This document shows positions 1 to 8,978 of a stretch of DNA of 64,000 nucleotides, in pieces (the first letter of the stretch is position 1; each line of letters opens with the position of its first letter). Both the position numbers and the translations under genes were made by a program. Below the pieces are notes generated by a model. That model saw nothing but the letters and a program-made list of their open reading frames with translations, was not told the origin of the DNA and did no database searches. The stretch covers positions 35,433 to 99,432 of the forward strand of contig JAUNJF010000010.1 of NCBI GenBank assembly GCA_030533405.1. Reading direction: 5' to 3'. The DNA is from Eubacteriales bacterium (lineage in GTDB: Bacteria; Bacillota; Clostridia; Lachnospirales; Lachnospiraceae).

Positions 1-40
1 TAAAAATTTCTTTTTTTTGCGCATATATTTACCCCCAAAC

Positions 41-70
41 AGGACTGAACTTCAATGTGAAGTCAGCCCT
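41..70. terminator. Hairpin downstream of the peptide-binding lipoprotein
   Basis: An imperfect inverted repeat (positions 41-54 against 58-70, loop of about 3 bases) lies just beyond the stop of the minus-strand lipoprotein gene. There is no immediate T-run on the minus-strand reading, so its role as terminator is only suggested by position. Confidence 0.35.
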
Positions 71-102
71 GTGTTGTTCTGATTATATATAGTCTATATC
101 AT

Positions 103-1794
103 TTATTCGTTTAGTGTCCAGTCTTTTAAGTTACAAATGATTGGACTACCGTGTCCGTGTGGATGTGGAATCTGTGTATCTACGGAAATGTTAAGTCCGT
201 CTTTTACAAAATAGCTATGCTCAATGTTAACAAGGAAGAGATAAGGATATTCCTGTTCTCCCATTTTCTGAGCTTCCTTCCATGCATTGTTTGCATCTTC
301 TATCGATGAAGCAGAAATTGCTTTTTCGATCGCCTGATCGACTTGTTTATTTGTGAATCCACTTACATTCGCATACTGTGCTTCTAAAAACATGTCTGAA
401 TGGTAAAGCGAATAAATGACAGTTGGACTAAACTGTCCCCATCCCCAAACAATTGGAGTTGTATTTTCTTCTGCTTCTGCAACATCCCAGGATTCGTTTC
501 GAACTGTGATTTCTATGCCGAGTGCTTTTGCATTTTCAGCTAAAGCGGTAGCAAGCTTGTATCGATCTTCATCACTTCCTGGTGCAATAATTGAAAATGC
601 GCATTTTACACCATCTTTTTCGCGAATGCCATCATTGTCAGTATCTACCCAGCCGGCTTCTTCTAAAAGAGCGTTGGCTTCGTCTACTTTATTATCTTCA
701 TAATTTTCTGTATTTGCCCATACCAAGTTATCAGTAAAGTTTACGGATGGAACACCCTCGCCATTAAATGCGTTATTGATAATTGTCTGGCGATCAATAC
801 CGATTGCAAGGGCTTTTCTTACTGCGATGTCGGATGTTACTTCATTTCCAACCTGATATTCTGTTCCTGCGCTATCTTTCATCGTCTGAGGCTTAAGGGT
901 TGGAAGACTGATGTTACGAACGTCCATGGTTTCTAATTTTTCAAGAGACATACCGTCGATATTTTCATTGATATAGGTCGAACTAACCATAACAACATCC
1001 ATTTGTCCAGATACCGCATTGGAGTATGCTGTATCCTGATCCATGGAAATGATATTGACCTGTTCAATATCTGGCTGAGCACCATGATAATTCTCATTGA
1101 TTTGTAAAATAATCTGCTGGTTTGCATCGTATTGTACCACCTTGTAAGCACCAGTGCCGATTGGTGTAGTATCAAATGTCTCGCTGCTATACGCATCACT
1201 TGGTACAATCTGAAGCATGGCAGTTGTATCAACAAATGGTGAATATGCCTCTGACAACTTAAATTCTACTGTATAATCGTTAACAGCAGTAACAGAAGCC
1301 AATTTAGAAAGGTCAACGTTTTCATTTAAACCAGGATTGTCCATGACCTGTTGATATGTAAATACAACGTCTTCTGCTGTAAAGTCACTACCGTCACTAA
1401 AGTGAATATCTTTATTTAATTCGTATGTATGGGTAAGTGCATCATCACTCACGGACCAGTTGCTTGCCAAAGAACCAACGTATTCAGAGTTTGCATTTAC
1501 TTGAAGCAGGGCTTCGTTGACAAGTGGATATCCATAACACATAAATCCCTTGATTGGATCCATACTCTCATCAAAAATGGTTCCCCCAATATAAACGTTG
1601 ATACTTTCATTTGCATCATCGGAAGAATCTGCTGTGTCACCTGATTCTATGGCATCTGATGCTTCAGAAATCATTTGATTGTTATTTGTTGATTCGTTTG
1701 TGTTTGAACTTGTAGCTCCACAACCAGAAAGCATACCTGCTGTAAGAAGCATTGCTAAAAATGTAGAACTATTTTTTTTCCAATTCTTTTTCAT
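103..1794 (-). CDS. Peptide/nickel-type ABC transporter substrate-binding lipoprotein
   Basis: This 563-aa protein resembles the SBP_bac_5 (OppA/DppA) family, which captures peptides outside the membrane for an ABC importer. The N-terminus MKKNWKKN is followed by a hydrophobic stretch and the lipobox LSGCG, so the mature protein should be lipid-anchored at that cysteine. A Ser/Asn/Asp-rich linker precedes the binding domain, whose features include the family-like SDGSDFTAEDVVFTY segment and VRKALAIGID. An ATG at 1792-1794 with AGGGAGA upstream is preferred to the 23-residue extension, which has no ribosome binding site. No permease or ATPase genes adjoin it, so it may serve a transporter encoded elsewhere. 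Confidence 0.9.
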   Translation of the reverse strand: MKKNWKKNSSTFLAMLLTAGMLSGCGATSSNTNESTNNNQMISEASDAIESGDTADSSDDANESINVYIGGTIFDESMDPIKGFMCYGYPLVNEALLQVNANSEYVGSLASNWSVSDDALTHTYELNKDIHFSDGSDFTAEDVVFTYQQVMDNPGLNENVDLSKLASVTAVNDYTVEFKLSEAYSPFVDTTAMLQIVPSDAYSSETFDTTPIGTGAYKVVQYDANQQIILQINENYHGAQPDIEQVNIISMDQDTAYSNAVSGQMDVVMVSSTYINENIDGMSLEKLETMDVRNISLPTLKPQTMKDSAGTEYQVGNEVTSDIAVRKALAIGIDRQTIINNAFNGEGVPSVNFTDNLVWANTENYEDNKVDEANALLEEAGWVDTDNDGIREKDGVKCAFSIIAPGSDEDRYKLATALAENAKALGIEITVRNESWDVAEAEENTTPIVWGWGQFSPTVIYSLYHSDMFLEAQYANVSGFTNKQVDQAIEKAISASSIEDANNAWKEAQKMGEQEYPYLFLVNIEHSYFVKDGLNISVDTQIPHPHGHGSPIICNLKDWTLNE

Positions 1795-1912
1795 GTAAAA
1801 AATCTCCCTACGATATGATAAAATATAATAATAAACGATTATAAAGTATTTTATTAAGAGCAAGAAGCCCCTTATGGGGATATTACCTATATTAAAAGTG
1901 GAGGAAAAAGTT

Positions 1913-2554
1913 ATGACGACGCGAGAAGAGGCATTGGCTTACGGCCTTTCGTTTGAGGATGCATATCAGGATGCTCCGTTTCATGATCCAAACTGGCAGC
2001 TGGTGCGTGTCAGAGGAAGTAAAAAGGCTTTTCTTTGGACATATGAAATGAATGGAGTAGTACATTTAAATGTCAAGGTAGACCCTGAATGGAAGGATGT
2101 TATGCGTGCGCAGTATGAGGCGGTGGTTCCAGGTTATCATCAGAATAAAAAATATTGGAATACCATCATTTTAGATGGAAGTATTCCAACGGACGTGATT
2201 AAGCGAATGATTGCGGAGAGTTATGATTTGGTAACGGATAGTCCGACAAAGCGAATATATGAGGCGGTGAAAAAAATACCGAAAGGTTGCGTGGCAACAT
2301 ATGGACAAGTTGCAGAACTGGCGGGTGATAAGAAAATGTGTCGTGCAGTGGGGAATGCACTACATAAAAATCCGAATCCAGATGAGATTCCTTGTTATCG
2401 TGTTGTGAATGCAAAGGGTGAACTGGCTGGTGAGTTTGCATTTGGCGGAGAAGGTGCACAGCAAAAGCTTTTAGAGGCAGATGGAATAGAGGTTGTTAAT
2501 CACAGAGTAGATTTGAAGAAATTTGGGATGAAATGGGAAGGAGAAAACAACTAA
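1913..2554 (+). CDS. Fusion of a YjbR/MmcQ-like domain and an MGMT-type alkyltransferase domain
   Basis: The 213-aa protein has two parts. Residues about 1-100 resemble the MmcQ/YjbR fold, with a W-x-LVRVRGSKKAF segment and a W-x-T-I-x-LDG-x-IP motif. Residues about 115-213 resemble the DNA-binding and active-site half of O6-methylguanine-DNA methyltransferase: VPKGxVATYGQVA-like helix-turn-helix (here IPKGCVATYGQVA) and RAVGNAL. The acceptor motif is PCYRVV (Cys161), where canonical enzymes have PCHRV, so the catalytic-triad histidine is tyrosine. It may repair or only bind alkylated DNA. The ATG at 1913 has GGAGG eight bases upstream. It is divergent from the lipoprotein gene. Confidence 0.8.
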   Translation: MTTREEALAYGLSFEDAYQDAPFHDPNWQLVRVRGSKKAFLWTYEMNGVVHLNVKVDPEWKDVMRAQYEAVVPGYHQNKKYWNTIILDGSIPTDVIKRMIAESYDLVTDSPTKRIYEAVKKIPKGCVATYGQVAELAGDKKMCRAVGNALHKNPNPDEIPCYRVVNAKGELAGEFAFGGEGAQQKLLEADGIEVVNHRVDLKKFGMKWEGENN

Positions 2555-2633
2555 AATTGTACGAAAATGAGTGCAATCGTGATGAAAATGTAGTAAAATA
2601 GTTGTATTAGACAGAATGAAGGAGGGGTTCATT

Positions 2634-3578
2634 ATGGGTAAGATGAAAAAGATGGTAGCAATGTTGTTAGCGGTATGTATGGTCGTTTCAATGTGTCCTA
2701 TGAGTTCTGAGGCGGCATCTACAAAGGGACCGGACCTTTCAAAGGGTAATAATTCATTTATCTGTGTTTATAAAGCAAAGGATAAAGATTGGCACAATTT
2801 GTATTATCCAGCGTATCCGAAAACAGTTGAGAAGGTGTCAGGTATTACGTATTCCAAAAAGACAAACACCTTGACAATCAAGAATGTGAATAAGCCAAGT
2901 GATAAGCTTAGTATCAATACCATGGGTTCAGATTTTAAAATCAAAGTGGTGGGAAAGAATTCTTTATCATCGATTTTAGTATGGGGATATGGATATAATG
3001 GTTCTGTAGAATTTACAGGAGATGGAACATTAGAGTTAAATAAGAACAAAAAGATTGATACAACTGGTGTGGAATCAGTACCGCTATTATTGCAGGCTGA
3101 GAATTCACCTTCTGTATTGAAGGTAGGTAAGAAGGTTACCTTGAAATGTTATGCAAGTAAGAAGGATGTTACCAGTGTTGCGATTTTGATGGATTCTGTT
3201 AAGACAAAGAGCAAGGTAATTAAGTTCATGAATGGTGCTTCTATTAAGAAGTTTACATCATCAAAGAATGAGAATTTAGTGAGAGAGGATTTTGCAATTG
3301 TTGAGAGGACAGAAGATAGTGAAACAAAAATGACAACAACAGGAATTAAGCTTACGAAAAAAGGCGATACCAATGTGTACGTGGCAAAACAAATCTATGT
3401 GGATGGAAAAACAAAGTATCAGATTTATAAATTGACAGATGAGGAATTTTCTGGTCGTAAAGTTGGTGAATTTGTAGAAATGGTTGCAGATTATAAGAAA
3501 GCAGGATACGCATCAAAATTAGATTTCATAACATATAACTACTATTACAAGGGTAACCTTGTATTAAAGGGAAAGTAA
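2634..3578 (+). CDS. Secreted protein of unknown function
   Basis: The 314-aa product starts MGKMKKM and has a clear signal peptide (hydrophobic residues about 7-22, probable cleavage after SSEA). The mature region is Lys/Thr-rich and beta-strand-like, with patterns such as TNTLTIKN and GDGTLELN that suggest a beta-solenoid or beta-sandwich fold. No catalytic motif or surface anchor was recognised. The chosen ATG lies eight bases after GGAGGGG; the upstream in-frame ATG at 2616 overlaps that ribosome binding site. It stands alone between the fusion gene and a small terminator. Function cannot be assigned. Confidence 0.75.
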   Translation: MGKMKKMVAMLLAVCMVVSMCPMSSEAASTKGPDLSKGNNSFICVYKAKDKDWHNLYYPAYPKTVEKVSGITYSKKTNTLTIKNVNKPSDKLSINTMGSDFKIKVVGKNSLSSILVWGYGYNGSVEFTGDGTLELNKNKKIDTTGVESVPLLLQAENSPSVLKVGKKVTLKCYASKKDVTSVAILMDSVKTKSKVIKFMNGASIKKFTSSKNENLVREDFAIVERTEDSETKMTTTGIKLTKKGDTNVYVAKQIYVDGKTKYQIYKLTDEEFSGRKVGEFVEMVADYKKAGYASKLDFITYNYYYKGNLVLKGK

Positions 3579-3613
3579 TGTAAGGAATTATTTGTAAAAT
3601 ACGGAACGATAAG

Positions 3614-3645
3614 TACCGATCTTTCGAAAGAAGGATCGGTATTTT
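3614..3645 (+). terminator. Intrinsic terminator-like hairpin
   Basis: TACCGATC (3614-3621) pairs perfectly with GATCGGTA (3634-3641), followed by a short TTTT tract. It separates the secreted protein gene from the next gene. Confidence 0.65.
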
Positions 3646-3662
3646 GAGGTAGGAGGAACACA

Positions 3663-4463
3663 ATGGATAAGATAATTGTAAATATGACAAATTGGGAAAT
3701 CATGGTACGAGATGGGAAATATAATCTTTCGGGAACAGCAGATTTCCACCCGATACTAGGGAAGTACGCATATGTAGCGCATACTTCTCCTTTGATCGCG
3801 TATCAATTTTTGGATGGTATTTTAACATATGAGACCCAGAATACAATTTACATTTGTCCATTGAAATATATGGAGGTGAATCCATATAAAAATGTTGAAG
3901 TTGAATATAAGCAGGAATTGGCAAGACAGGCAGATGAATCCGATGATATATTAGATCGATTGGTTGCAACTTTAGCGAAAATCTCTATCGGTGACGTTGA
4001 AGAGGATGAGTTCGTAAAGCAGATACAATTGCTTTGTGAAGTAGGACAAGAAGAAATACAAGAGACCATGCAAGAAGATGATGATAGATTATGTGAAATC
4101 GTTGCAGCATATGAAAATGCTGTTTATATGGAAGTTTCCAATACGATTGCAGGAGATAAGCTTGCGTATCATATTGGTGAATATTGTGGTGTAAAATACC
4201 CTAAATTACATGCGGAATCCGTGCAGGATGGTATCATTTACACGAAGTCCGCATGTGAAGGGGATGACAGTTGTGAATTTGATTTTCGATATCTGTCAGA
4301 TGGTTCGACACAGATGGAAACCTGCGGTTGGTCAGAAAACATTAAACAGGTAATCATCAAAAATATGAAACGCGAACCGATTGTATTTAATCATGAAATG
4401 ATTGCTCCGAAGGAGCTTAAAATATTTACCATAATGACCATTTCAGAAAGAGTATTTTTCTAA
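3663..4463 (+). CDS. Uncharacterised protein with a V4R-like C-terminal region
   Basis: The 266-aa protein is soluble with no signal peptide. Residues about 165-225 contain YHIGEYCGV, then LHAESV and finally CEGDDSCEF. This spacing recalls the V4R (4-vinyl reductase) small-ligand domain, whose conserved end is C-x-GD-x-x-CEF. The N-terminal part has no recognised motif. The middle is very acidic and helical (residues about 85-135). AGGAGG stands shortly before the ATG. It converges on the DUF202 gene. The V4R link is an inference from the cysteine pattern; function is unknown. Confidence 0.7.
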   Translation: MDKIIVNMTNWEIMVRDGKYNLSGTADFHPILGKYAYVAHTSPLIAYQFLDGILTYETQNTIYICPLKYMEVNPYKNVEVEYKQELARQADESDDILDRLVATLAKISIGDVEEDEFVKQIQLLCEVGQEEIQETMQEDDDRLCEIVAAYENAVYMEVSNTIAGDKLAYHIGEYCGVKYPKLHAESVQDGIIYTKSACEGDDSCEFDFRYLSDGSTQMETCGWSENIKQVIIKNMKREPIVFNHEMIAPKELKIFTIMTISERVFF

Positions 4464-4485
4464 TAATACGCTATCGTTTGAAATG

Positions 4486-4944
4486 CTATTTTTCATGGTT
4501 ATGATCTATGGCATATATTTTGCTTTCTGCATCCTTGGTGCGTTCATTTGCTGTTTGCTCCAGCTCGGCGATATGTTTTTTCATGACTGGATAGGTCGTT
4601 CGGTCTTTATAAATAAAATACGCAGAACAAATAAACAAAAATATGGCAAGCGCAGATGAAAATGTCTGAGAAATACCAATTAATGGAAGTGCTTTAGTAA
4701 TAGTTGCACCAGTACCAATAAGTGATACGATGGTTCTCAGATAGGAGAGATGCGTCTGTTCAATTGCCAGTTTACTATTAATAAATGCGAGTTCTGTTCT
4801 GTGCTTGGAAAGGTTGGTCCGCTCCAACGCCATTTGATTTTGGTTATAGGCAAGTGCAGTTTTCTTTTTTACAGAACTTGGAATTTCTCTAGGATCAGCA
4901 GATTCTATCTCTGTTTTGAATTGAGTAGCGACATTGTTATTCAT
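4486..4944 (-). CDS. DUF202 (YidH-like) membrane protein
   Basis: This 152-aa protein carries the DUF202-type signature LAIEQTHLSYLRTIVSLIGTG (split here around the conserved ER/EQT-x-LSYLRT core) followed by a second hydrophobic segment (SALAIFLFICSAYFIY), giving two membrane passes. An N-terminal helix of about 60 residues with repeated N-x-x-A-x-x-RT units precedes it. In the family such domains are sometimes linked to polyphosphate-related VTC proteins, but nothing here tests that. The ATG at 4942-4944 with GGGGTG upstream is preferred to the in-frame GTG three codons earlier. Confidence 0.75.
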   Translation of the reverse strand: MNNNVATQFKTEIESADPREIPSSVKKKTALAYNQNQMALERTNLSKHRTELAFINSKLAIEQTHLSYLRTIVSLIGTGATITKALPLIGISQTFSSALAIFLFICSAYFIYKDRTTYPVMKKHIAELEQTANERTKDAESKIYAIDHNHEK

Positions 4945-5124
4945 ATAAATCACCCCAATCTAGTGTATTTACATATGTTTTGAACGGTTCATGATGTAAG
5001 AAAAATATACTCTTATTTTACATTTTTGAGCGTAAAAATACAATTGTTTTTCATGCTGATTTGTCATTTTAGAAGTCGGTATGACATTTAAAGTTAAAAA
5101 ATGTATATTTGGGAATATATGTAT

Positions 5125-5151
5125 TTGAAAAAAATATGATTTTCGTATACT
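5125..5151 (+). promoter_or_regulatory. Candidate promoter for the 5.27 kb lipoprotein operon
   Basis: TTGAAA at 5125-5130 and TATACT at 5146-5151 are separated by 15 bases, slightly shorter than ideal. Transcription would start just before the repeat element at 5165, putting its hairpin in the leader. Confidence 0.45.
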
Positions 5152-5164
5152 GATATCAACAGGA

Positions 5165-5213
5165 AGGTAATTGCGAAACTCAATTTAGGTTGTTAAGAGT
5201 TTCGCAATTACCT
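5165..5213. repeat. Short copy of the TIR element (17-bp perfect inverted repeat)
   Basis: AGGTAATTGCGAAACTC at 5165-5181 is exactly inverted at 5197-5213, with 15 bases between. The same terminal sequence bounds the larger elements at 13.35, 16.47 and 19.80 kb. This copy lacks their internal hairpins and looks like a minimal or deleted version. Confidence 0.8.
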
Positions 5214-5271
5214 AGCCAACATAAAAAGTAGGGAGGATTCCTTATCGTTTTTATATTATAGGAGGTAGCAT

Positions 5272-6591
5272 ATGAGAAAGTTAGGATTATTCATGGGTGT
5301 CATGTTACTTGCATTTAGTGGAACTGGATGTGGAAAAAAGGAAGCGGTAGTGCCTAGTGAAGAAATAGTAATAGAAGAGAATACAGAAACAGCAGTAAAG
5401 GAATATGCGTATGAAAGCATGGATGGAACGAAGATTACGATTCATTCTACAATCGCATCTGATTTCGTGGATCAGGCAAATATCTATTCTTGTACGCCGA
5501 TTGTAAAGGACGAGGCATATATAAAGGATTTTGCTAAGAAGCTGTTTGATGGTGGAAATTATGAGGTTTTAAAACCATACTTTATTTGTTCGGAGGATGA
5601 ATTGTTTGATTTGGAAGAAGCGGAGAGAGAAAAAATAGACGAAACATTAGGTACAGAATCAGAGAAGCAATCAATTGTAGAAAATACAATTATTCAAACA
5701 AGATATTATTGTGTAGAAAATACAAGCGAAGAAACAATATATTCTCGAGATGAAAGTCTTGTGATGGACATGCCAGAAAATGCAATGCTTGTGCATTTAG
5801 AATCGGAAAAATATGGAGCATTTGATACATGTCGATTAAGAGGTTATATAAATGGTCAGGAGTGTGAATTGTTTTATTATAATATTCCTGGTAATTATTT
5901 TTTCCATGTTTATGCTACGGAGCCGACATCGAAGGCTGATGTTTACTGGAACGGAGAAGAAAGCGGGGATAATATTTGTAAGAAGGAAGATATTCAAAGC
6001 GCCATGCAGGATTTGTTAAAACGTATGGAATTAGATGAATTTGAATTGCAGGATTTCGTTAGTCGTAAAGAGGGTCAGAAGGAAAATGGTTATCTTGGTG
6101 TCGCAAATAGACAAATTGGTGTATTTGGAAGCGAGTATTTATCCATTGGAAGCATTTTTGGTGAAGACGATCAGCGTTCGTATATGGAAGGTGTGGTAAT
6201 GGAGATGGATGAGAATGGCTTAGTACAAATGTTGGTAAATCATCATTATGAGATTGGAAAACCATCGGAGGCTGTGAATCTTCTTTCGCAACAAGAGATA
6301 GAAACAAGTATTTCAAAATCTTTTGATCACTGTGATATTTTGAATCGGTTTATCACGGTTGTACTAAATTCAAACCGAAAGGACCTTGAGGTGGAGCAGA
6401 AGTTAATGTATATGCCACTTTGGTGTGGCGATGCAGGTTGGCAATATGTTCCGGTATGGACTTTGGTTACAGATTGGGATATGGGAGTGAAATCTGAAAA
6501 TATATATAGAGTAAATAGTGGTGTATTTTCTGTTAGTGCGGTAGATGGAGAGCGAATTGAGTTCTATAAGGAGGATACGGCTGATAATTAG
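5272..6591 (+). CDS. Lipoprotein of unknown function
   Basis: The 439-aa protein begins MRKLGLFMGVMLL and has the lipobox GTGC, so it should be lipid-anchored outside the cell. The mature part is acidic, with no recognised domain, and it contains scattered cysteines. AGGAGG precedes the ATG by seven bases. It is the first gene of a locus that continues with a histidine kinase, NfeD, flotillin and a LytTR regulator, so it could be an extracellular sensor or an output of that system. That role is inferred only from position. Confidence 0.75.
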   Translation: MRKLGLFMGVMLLAFSGTGCGKKEAVVPSEEIVIEENTETAVKEYAYESMDGTKITIHSTIASDFVDQANIYSCTPIVKDEAYIKDFAKKLFDGGNYEVLKPYFICSEDELFDLEEAEREKIDETLGTESEKQSIVENTIIQTRYYCVENTSEETIYSRDESLVMDMPENAMLVHLESEKYGAFDTCRLRGYINGQECELFYYNIPGNYFFHVYATEPTSKADVYWNGEESGDNICKKEDIQSAMQDLLKRMELDEFELQDFVSRKEGQKENGYLGVANRQIGVFGSEYLSIGSIFGEDDQRSYMEGVVMEMDENGLVQMLVNHHYEIGKPSEAVNLLSQQEIETSISKSFDHCDILNRFITVVLNSNRKDLEVEQKLMYMPLWCGDAGWQYVPVWTLVTDWDMGVKSENIYRVNSGVFSVSAVDGERIEFYKEDTADN

Positions 6592-6718
6592 GAATATAGA
6601 ATATTTTGCTTGTACTGATGAAACATGGTATGATTTGTCTAAGGAAGATTCAGCTTCTGTATTTGGAAAAGAAGGGACATTGAATAACGCGTGTATTAAT
6701 GCGTTGATGGCGAGGTGA
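6581..6718 (+). CDS. Possible small ORF (45 codons) with a CTG start
   Basis: A short open frame overlaps the end of the lipoprotein gene and stops four bases before the histidine kinase ATG. It has no in-frame ATG, but a perfect AAGGAGG stands six bases before CTG at 6581. The predicted peptide contains NIEYFACTDETWYDLSKED and ends INALMAR, a composition typical of coding sequence, and includes two cysteines. It could be a translationally coupled small protein, or the frame-shifted remnant of a longer lipoprotein tail. No homology is claimed. Confidence 0.4.
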   Translation: MIIRNIEYFACTDETWYDLSKEDSASVFGKEGTLNNACINALMAR

Positions 6719-6722
6719 TAAA

Positions 6723-7451
6723 ATGTGGTTAGCAGTTAGCGCAACCATTGTACTTACGATTTGTATTATCTTGATTTTGAGACAATATCAAAAAGTAAAT
6801 GATCGTTATAATGTAATGATGGAAAGTTATCATAATCTTGAGGAATTGAACAGCACGCTTCGTATGCAACGACATGATTATCTGAATCATTTACAGGTTG
6901 TATATGGATTGTTAGAGGTTGATGAATATGAGGAGTTGAAAGCATATCTGGCACCGGTGTACAAGGATATGCTAAAGACGGGAAAGGCATTACGAACCTC
7001 TAAGCCGGCAGTGAATGCATTATTACGAGCAAAATATGCAGAGGCGGAAAATGAAAATATTGATGTCTATGTGGAAGTGAAATCAGATTTGCAGGGGTTA
7101 GATATACCAGATTGGGAGTTATGTAAGGTGCTTTCTAATATATTGGATAATGCGATTACTGCGCTAAAAGAAAAGTCTGATAATCGAAAGATTATGATTG
7201 ATATTACGGAAAGCAAGGCAGAGTATATATTTGAAATAGCAAATAATGGTCCTGCGATAGAGTTGCAAAAGCAGGAAGAAATTTTTAAACAGGGTGTTAC
7301 CACAAAGCAGGAAGAAGGACACGGAATGGGACTTTATATTACAAAAGGTGTAGTAAAAAAGTTTGGTGGTCAGGTTGAACTCAAATCGGATGAACAACTT
7401 ACTACATTTCGAGTTGTATTTCCAAAGAAAAATGAAGTAGATGAGGGGTGA
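6723..7451 (+). CDS. Membrane histidine kinase of the Agr/Spo0B-like (GHKL) type
   Basis: The 242-aa protein has one N-terminal membrane segment (residues about 3-19), a coiled coil, and a dimerisation box RHDYLNHLQV with presumptive phospho-accepting His51. The ATP-binding domain follows: N box LSNILDNAITAL, then GHGMGLYITKGVV as the G box. There is no extracellular sensor domain, so a partner or the membrane itself should provide the signal. Kinases of this type usually phosphorylate LytTR regulators, and one lies 1.5 kb downstream (8979-9698). The ATG follows GAGGTGATAAA. Confidence 0.88.
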   Translation: MWLAVSATIVLTICIILILRQYQKVNDRYNVMMESYHNLEELNSTLRMQRHDYLNHLQVVYGLLEVDEYEELKAYLAPVYKDMLKTGKALRTSKPAVNALLRAKYAEAENENIDVYVEVKSDLQGLDIPDWELCKVLSNILDNAITALKEKSDNRKIMIDITESKAEYIFEIANNGPAIELQKQEEIFKQGVTTKQEEGHGMGLYITKGVVKKFGGQVELKSDEQLTTFRVVFPKKNEVDEG

Positions 7452-7456
7452 TAAAA

Positions 7457-7936
7457 ATGGAAGTACTCACAGTAATCGGATTTGTGTTACTGGTAATCGG
7501 TATCATTTTAATGGGGATTGAAATGGTAATTCCGGGTTTTGGAATTCCAGGAATATCAGGAATCATTAGTATTGTGATTGGTGTTTTATTGGCGGCGAAA
7601 TCCTTAAAAGAAGGGTTGACAATTATAACAGTTGTAGTTGTGATTTTAGCAATTATGATGACAGTTACCATTGTTTTTTTTCATTCTGGAAGGGTGAAGT
7701 CACCGATTAGCTTAGAGGAAGCATTAGATGCAGGCCCCGGATATTTAAATTCCTCTGATCTTCAGTACTTAGTTGGAAAAGAAGGGATGTCGATTACAGT
7801 ATTACGACCAACTGGAAAATGTGATGTAGACGGTGTGTCTTTTGAAGTTCGAAGTGAAAATGGATACATCGAAAAATCGAAAAAAATAAAAATTGTGAAG
7901 GTACAGGGAAATACACTGATCGTAAGAGAGTGTTGA
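7457..7936 (+). CDS. NfeD-like membrane protein
   Basis: The 159-aa protein has membrane segments at residues about 5-25 (with the GMEMVIPGFGIPG-like turn, here GIEMVIPGFGIPG), 30-50 and 55-75. A C-terminal soluble domain of about 60 residues beginning GKEGMSITVLRPTG matches the OB-fold of NfeD proteins. NfeD and flotillin genes are commonly paired, as here, and act together in membrane microdomain organisation. An ATG at 7457 with GAGGGGTG upstream is preferred to a GTG at 7448. The kinase stop codon overlaps this ribosome binding site, implying translational coupling. Confidence 0.85.
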   Translation: MEVLTVIGFVLLVIGIILMGIEMVIPGFGIPGISGIISIVIGVLLAAKSLKEGLTIITVVVVILAIMMTVTIVFFHSGRVKSPISLEEALDAGPGYLNSSDLQYLVGKEGMSITVLRPTGKCDVDGVSFEVRSENGYIEKSKKIKIVKVQGNTLIVREC

Positions 7937-7979
7937 TTCGAATTAACGAATAAACATGTAATAGTAGGAGGAAGAGGAC

Positions 7980-8942
7980 ATGACAGGACAAATTATTATT
8001 ATCGGAGTTGTTATATTATTTTTTATTATATTTTTTTCTATGGTGCCAGTTGGATTGTGGGTTTCTGCAATCGCATCAGGTGTTCGAATTGGAATATTCG
8101 ATTTGATTGGAATGAAATTAAGACGTGTAAAACCATCGAAAATTGTATTTGCATTGATTAAATCAACAAAGGCAGGCTTGAATTTAAAAGCGAATCAGTT
8201 AGAGGCACACTATTTGGCTGGTGGTAATATTGATAGTGTTATTAATGCATTGATTGCAGCACAGAGAGCCGGTATGGAGCTTTCGTTTGAAAAAGCATCT
8301 GCCATTGATCTTGCAGGCCGTGAAGTATTTGAGGCTGTAAAGATGAGTGTTACGCCAAAGGTTGTTGAGACATCAAACATTTCAGCTGTTGCAAAGGATG
8401 GTATTGAGTTGTTAGTAAAGGCAAGAGTGACTGTTCGTACGAATATTGAGAGATTAATTGGTGGTGCTGGCGAGGATACGATTCTTGCACGAATTGGTGA
8501 AGGAATTGTTACAACGGTTGGTTCTGCAAAAACACATAGCGAAGTGTTGGAAAATCCGGATGATATTTCAAAGATGATATTAGAAAAGGGCTTGGATGCA
8601 GGAACTGCATTTGAAATTATTTCCGTAGATATTGCAGATATTGATATTGGAAGAAATATTGGAGCAAATTTGTTAAGTCTTCAGGCTGAGGCAGATAATA
8701 AGATTGCACAGGCAAAGGCAGAAGAGCGTAGAGCGATGGCGGTTGCACTTGAACAGGAAATGAAAGCAGAGGTTGTAAGAGCAGAAGCAGAGGTTCCGAA
8801 GGCAATGGCAGAAGCACTTCGTAGTGGAAATGTTGGAGTGATGGATTATTATAAAATGCAAAATGTGCTTGCAGATACAGAAATGAAATCCAGTATTGGT
8901 GAGGGCGTGCATGCCTATGCCGAGAAAAAAGCAGACAAATAA
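7980..8942 (+). CDS. floA: Flotillin-like protein FloA
   Basis: The 320-aa protein matches the FloA/YqfA family in length and order. It has an N-terminal membrane hairpin (residues about 3-45), then an SPFH domain with [22 protein letters not shown], and an Ala/Glu-rich coiled coil (residues about 235-285) that ends [14 protein letters not shown]. FloA scaffolds functional membrane microdomains and affects signalling-kinase assembly in Bacillus. It follows nfeD by 43 bases and has AGGAGG before its ATG. Here it lies between a kinase and its likely response regulator. Confidence 0.93.
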   Translation: MTGQIIIIGVVILFFIIFFSMVPVGLWVSAIASGVRIGIFDLIGMKLRRVKPSKIVFALIKSTKAGLNLKANQLEAHYLAGGNIDSVINALIAAQRAGMELSFEKASAIDLAGREVFEAVKMSVTPKVVETSNISAVAKDGIELLVKARVTVRTNIERLIGGAGEDTILARIGEGIVTTVGSAKTHSEVLENPDDISKMILEKGLDAGTAFEIISVDIADIDIGRNIGANLLSLQAEADNKIAQAKAEERRAMAVALEQEMKAEVVRAEAEVPKAMAEALRSGNVGVMDYYKMQNVLADTEMKSSIGEGVHAYAEKKADK

Positions 8943-8978
8943 GTAATTGCGAAAACAATATAGCGAAGGAGATTAAGC

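Larger units (their letters stand above)
4945..5271. other. Intergenic region between divergent genes with promoter and short repeat element
   Basis: The 327 bases contain no credible ORF. They are very AT-rich and hold a promoter-like pair at 5125-5151 and a short copy of the TIR-bearing element at 5165-5213, both listed separately. Nothing else was recognised. Confidence 0.6.

Noticed and set aside
1795-1863. Longer N-terminus of the peptide-binding lipoprotein
   Set aside because: It would place 23 extra residues before a normal signal peptide and has no ribosome binding site.
8943-8956. Further copy of the TIR element before the LytTR gene
   Set aside because: Only one half of the terminus (GTAATTGCGAAAAC) is present with no inverted partner, so it is at most a remnant.
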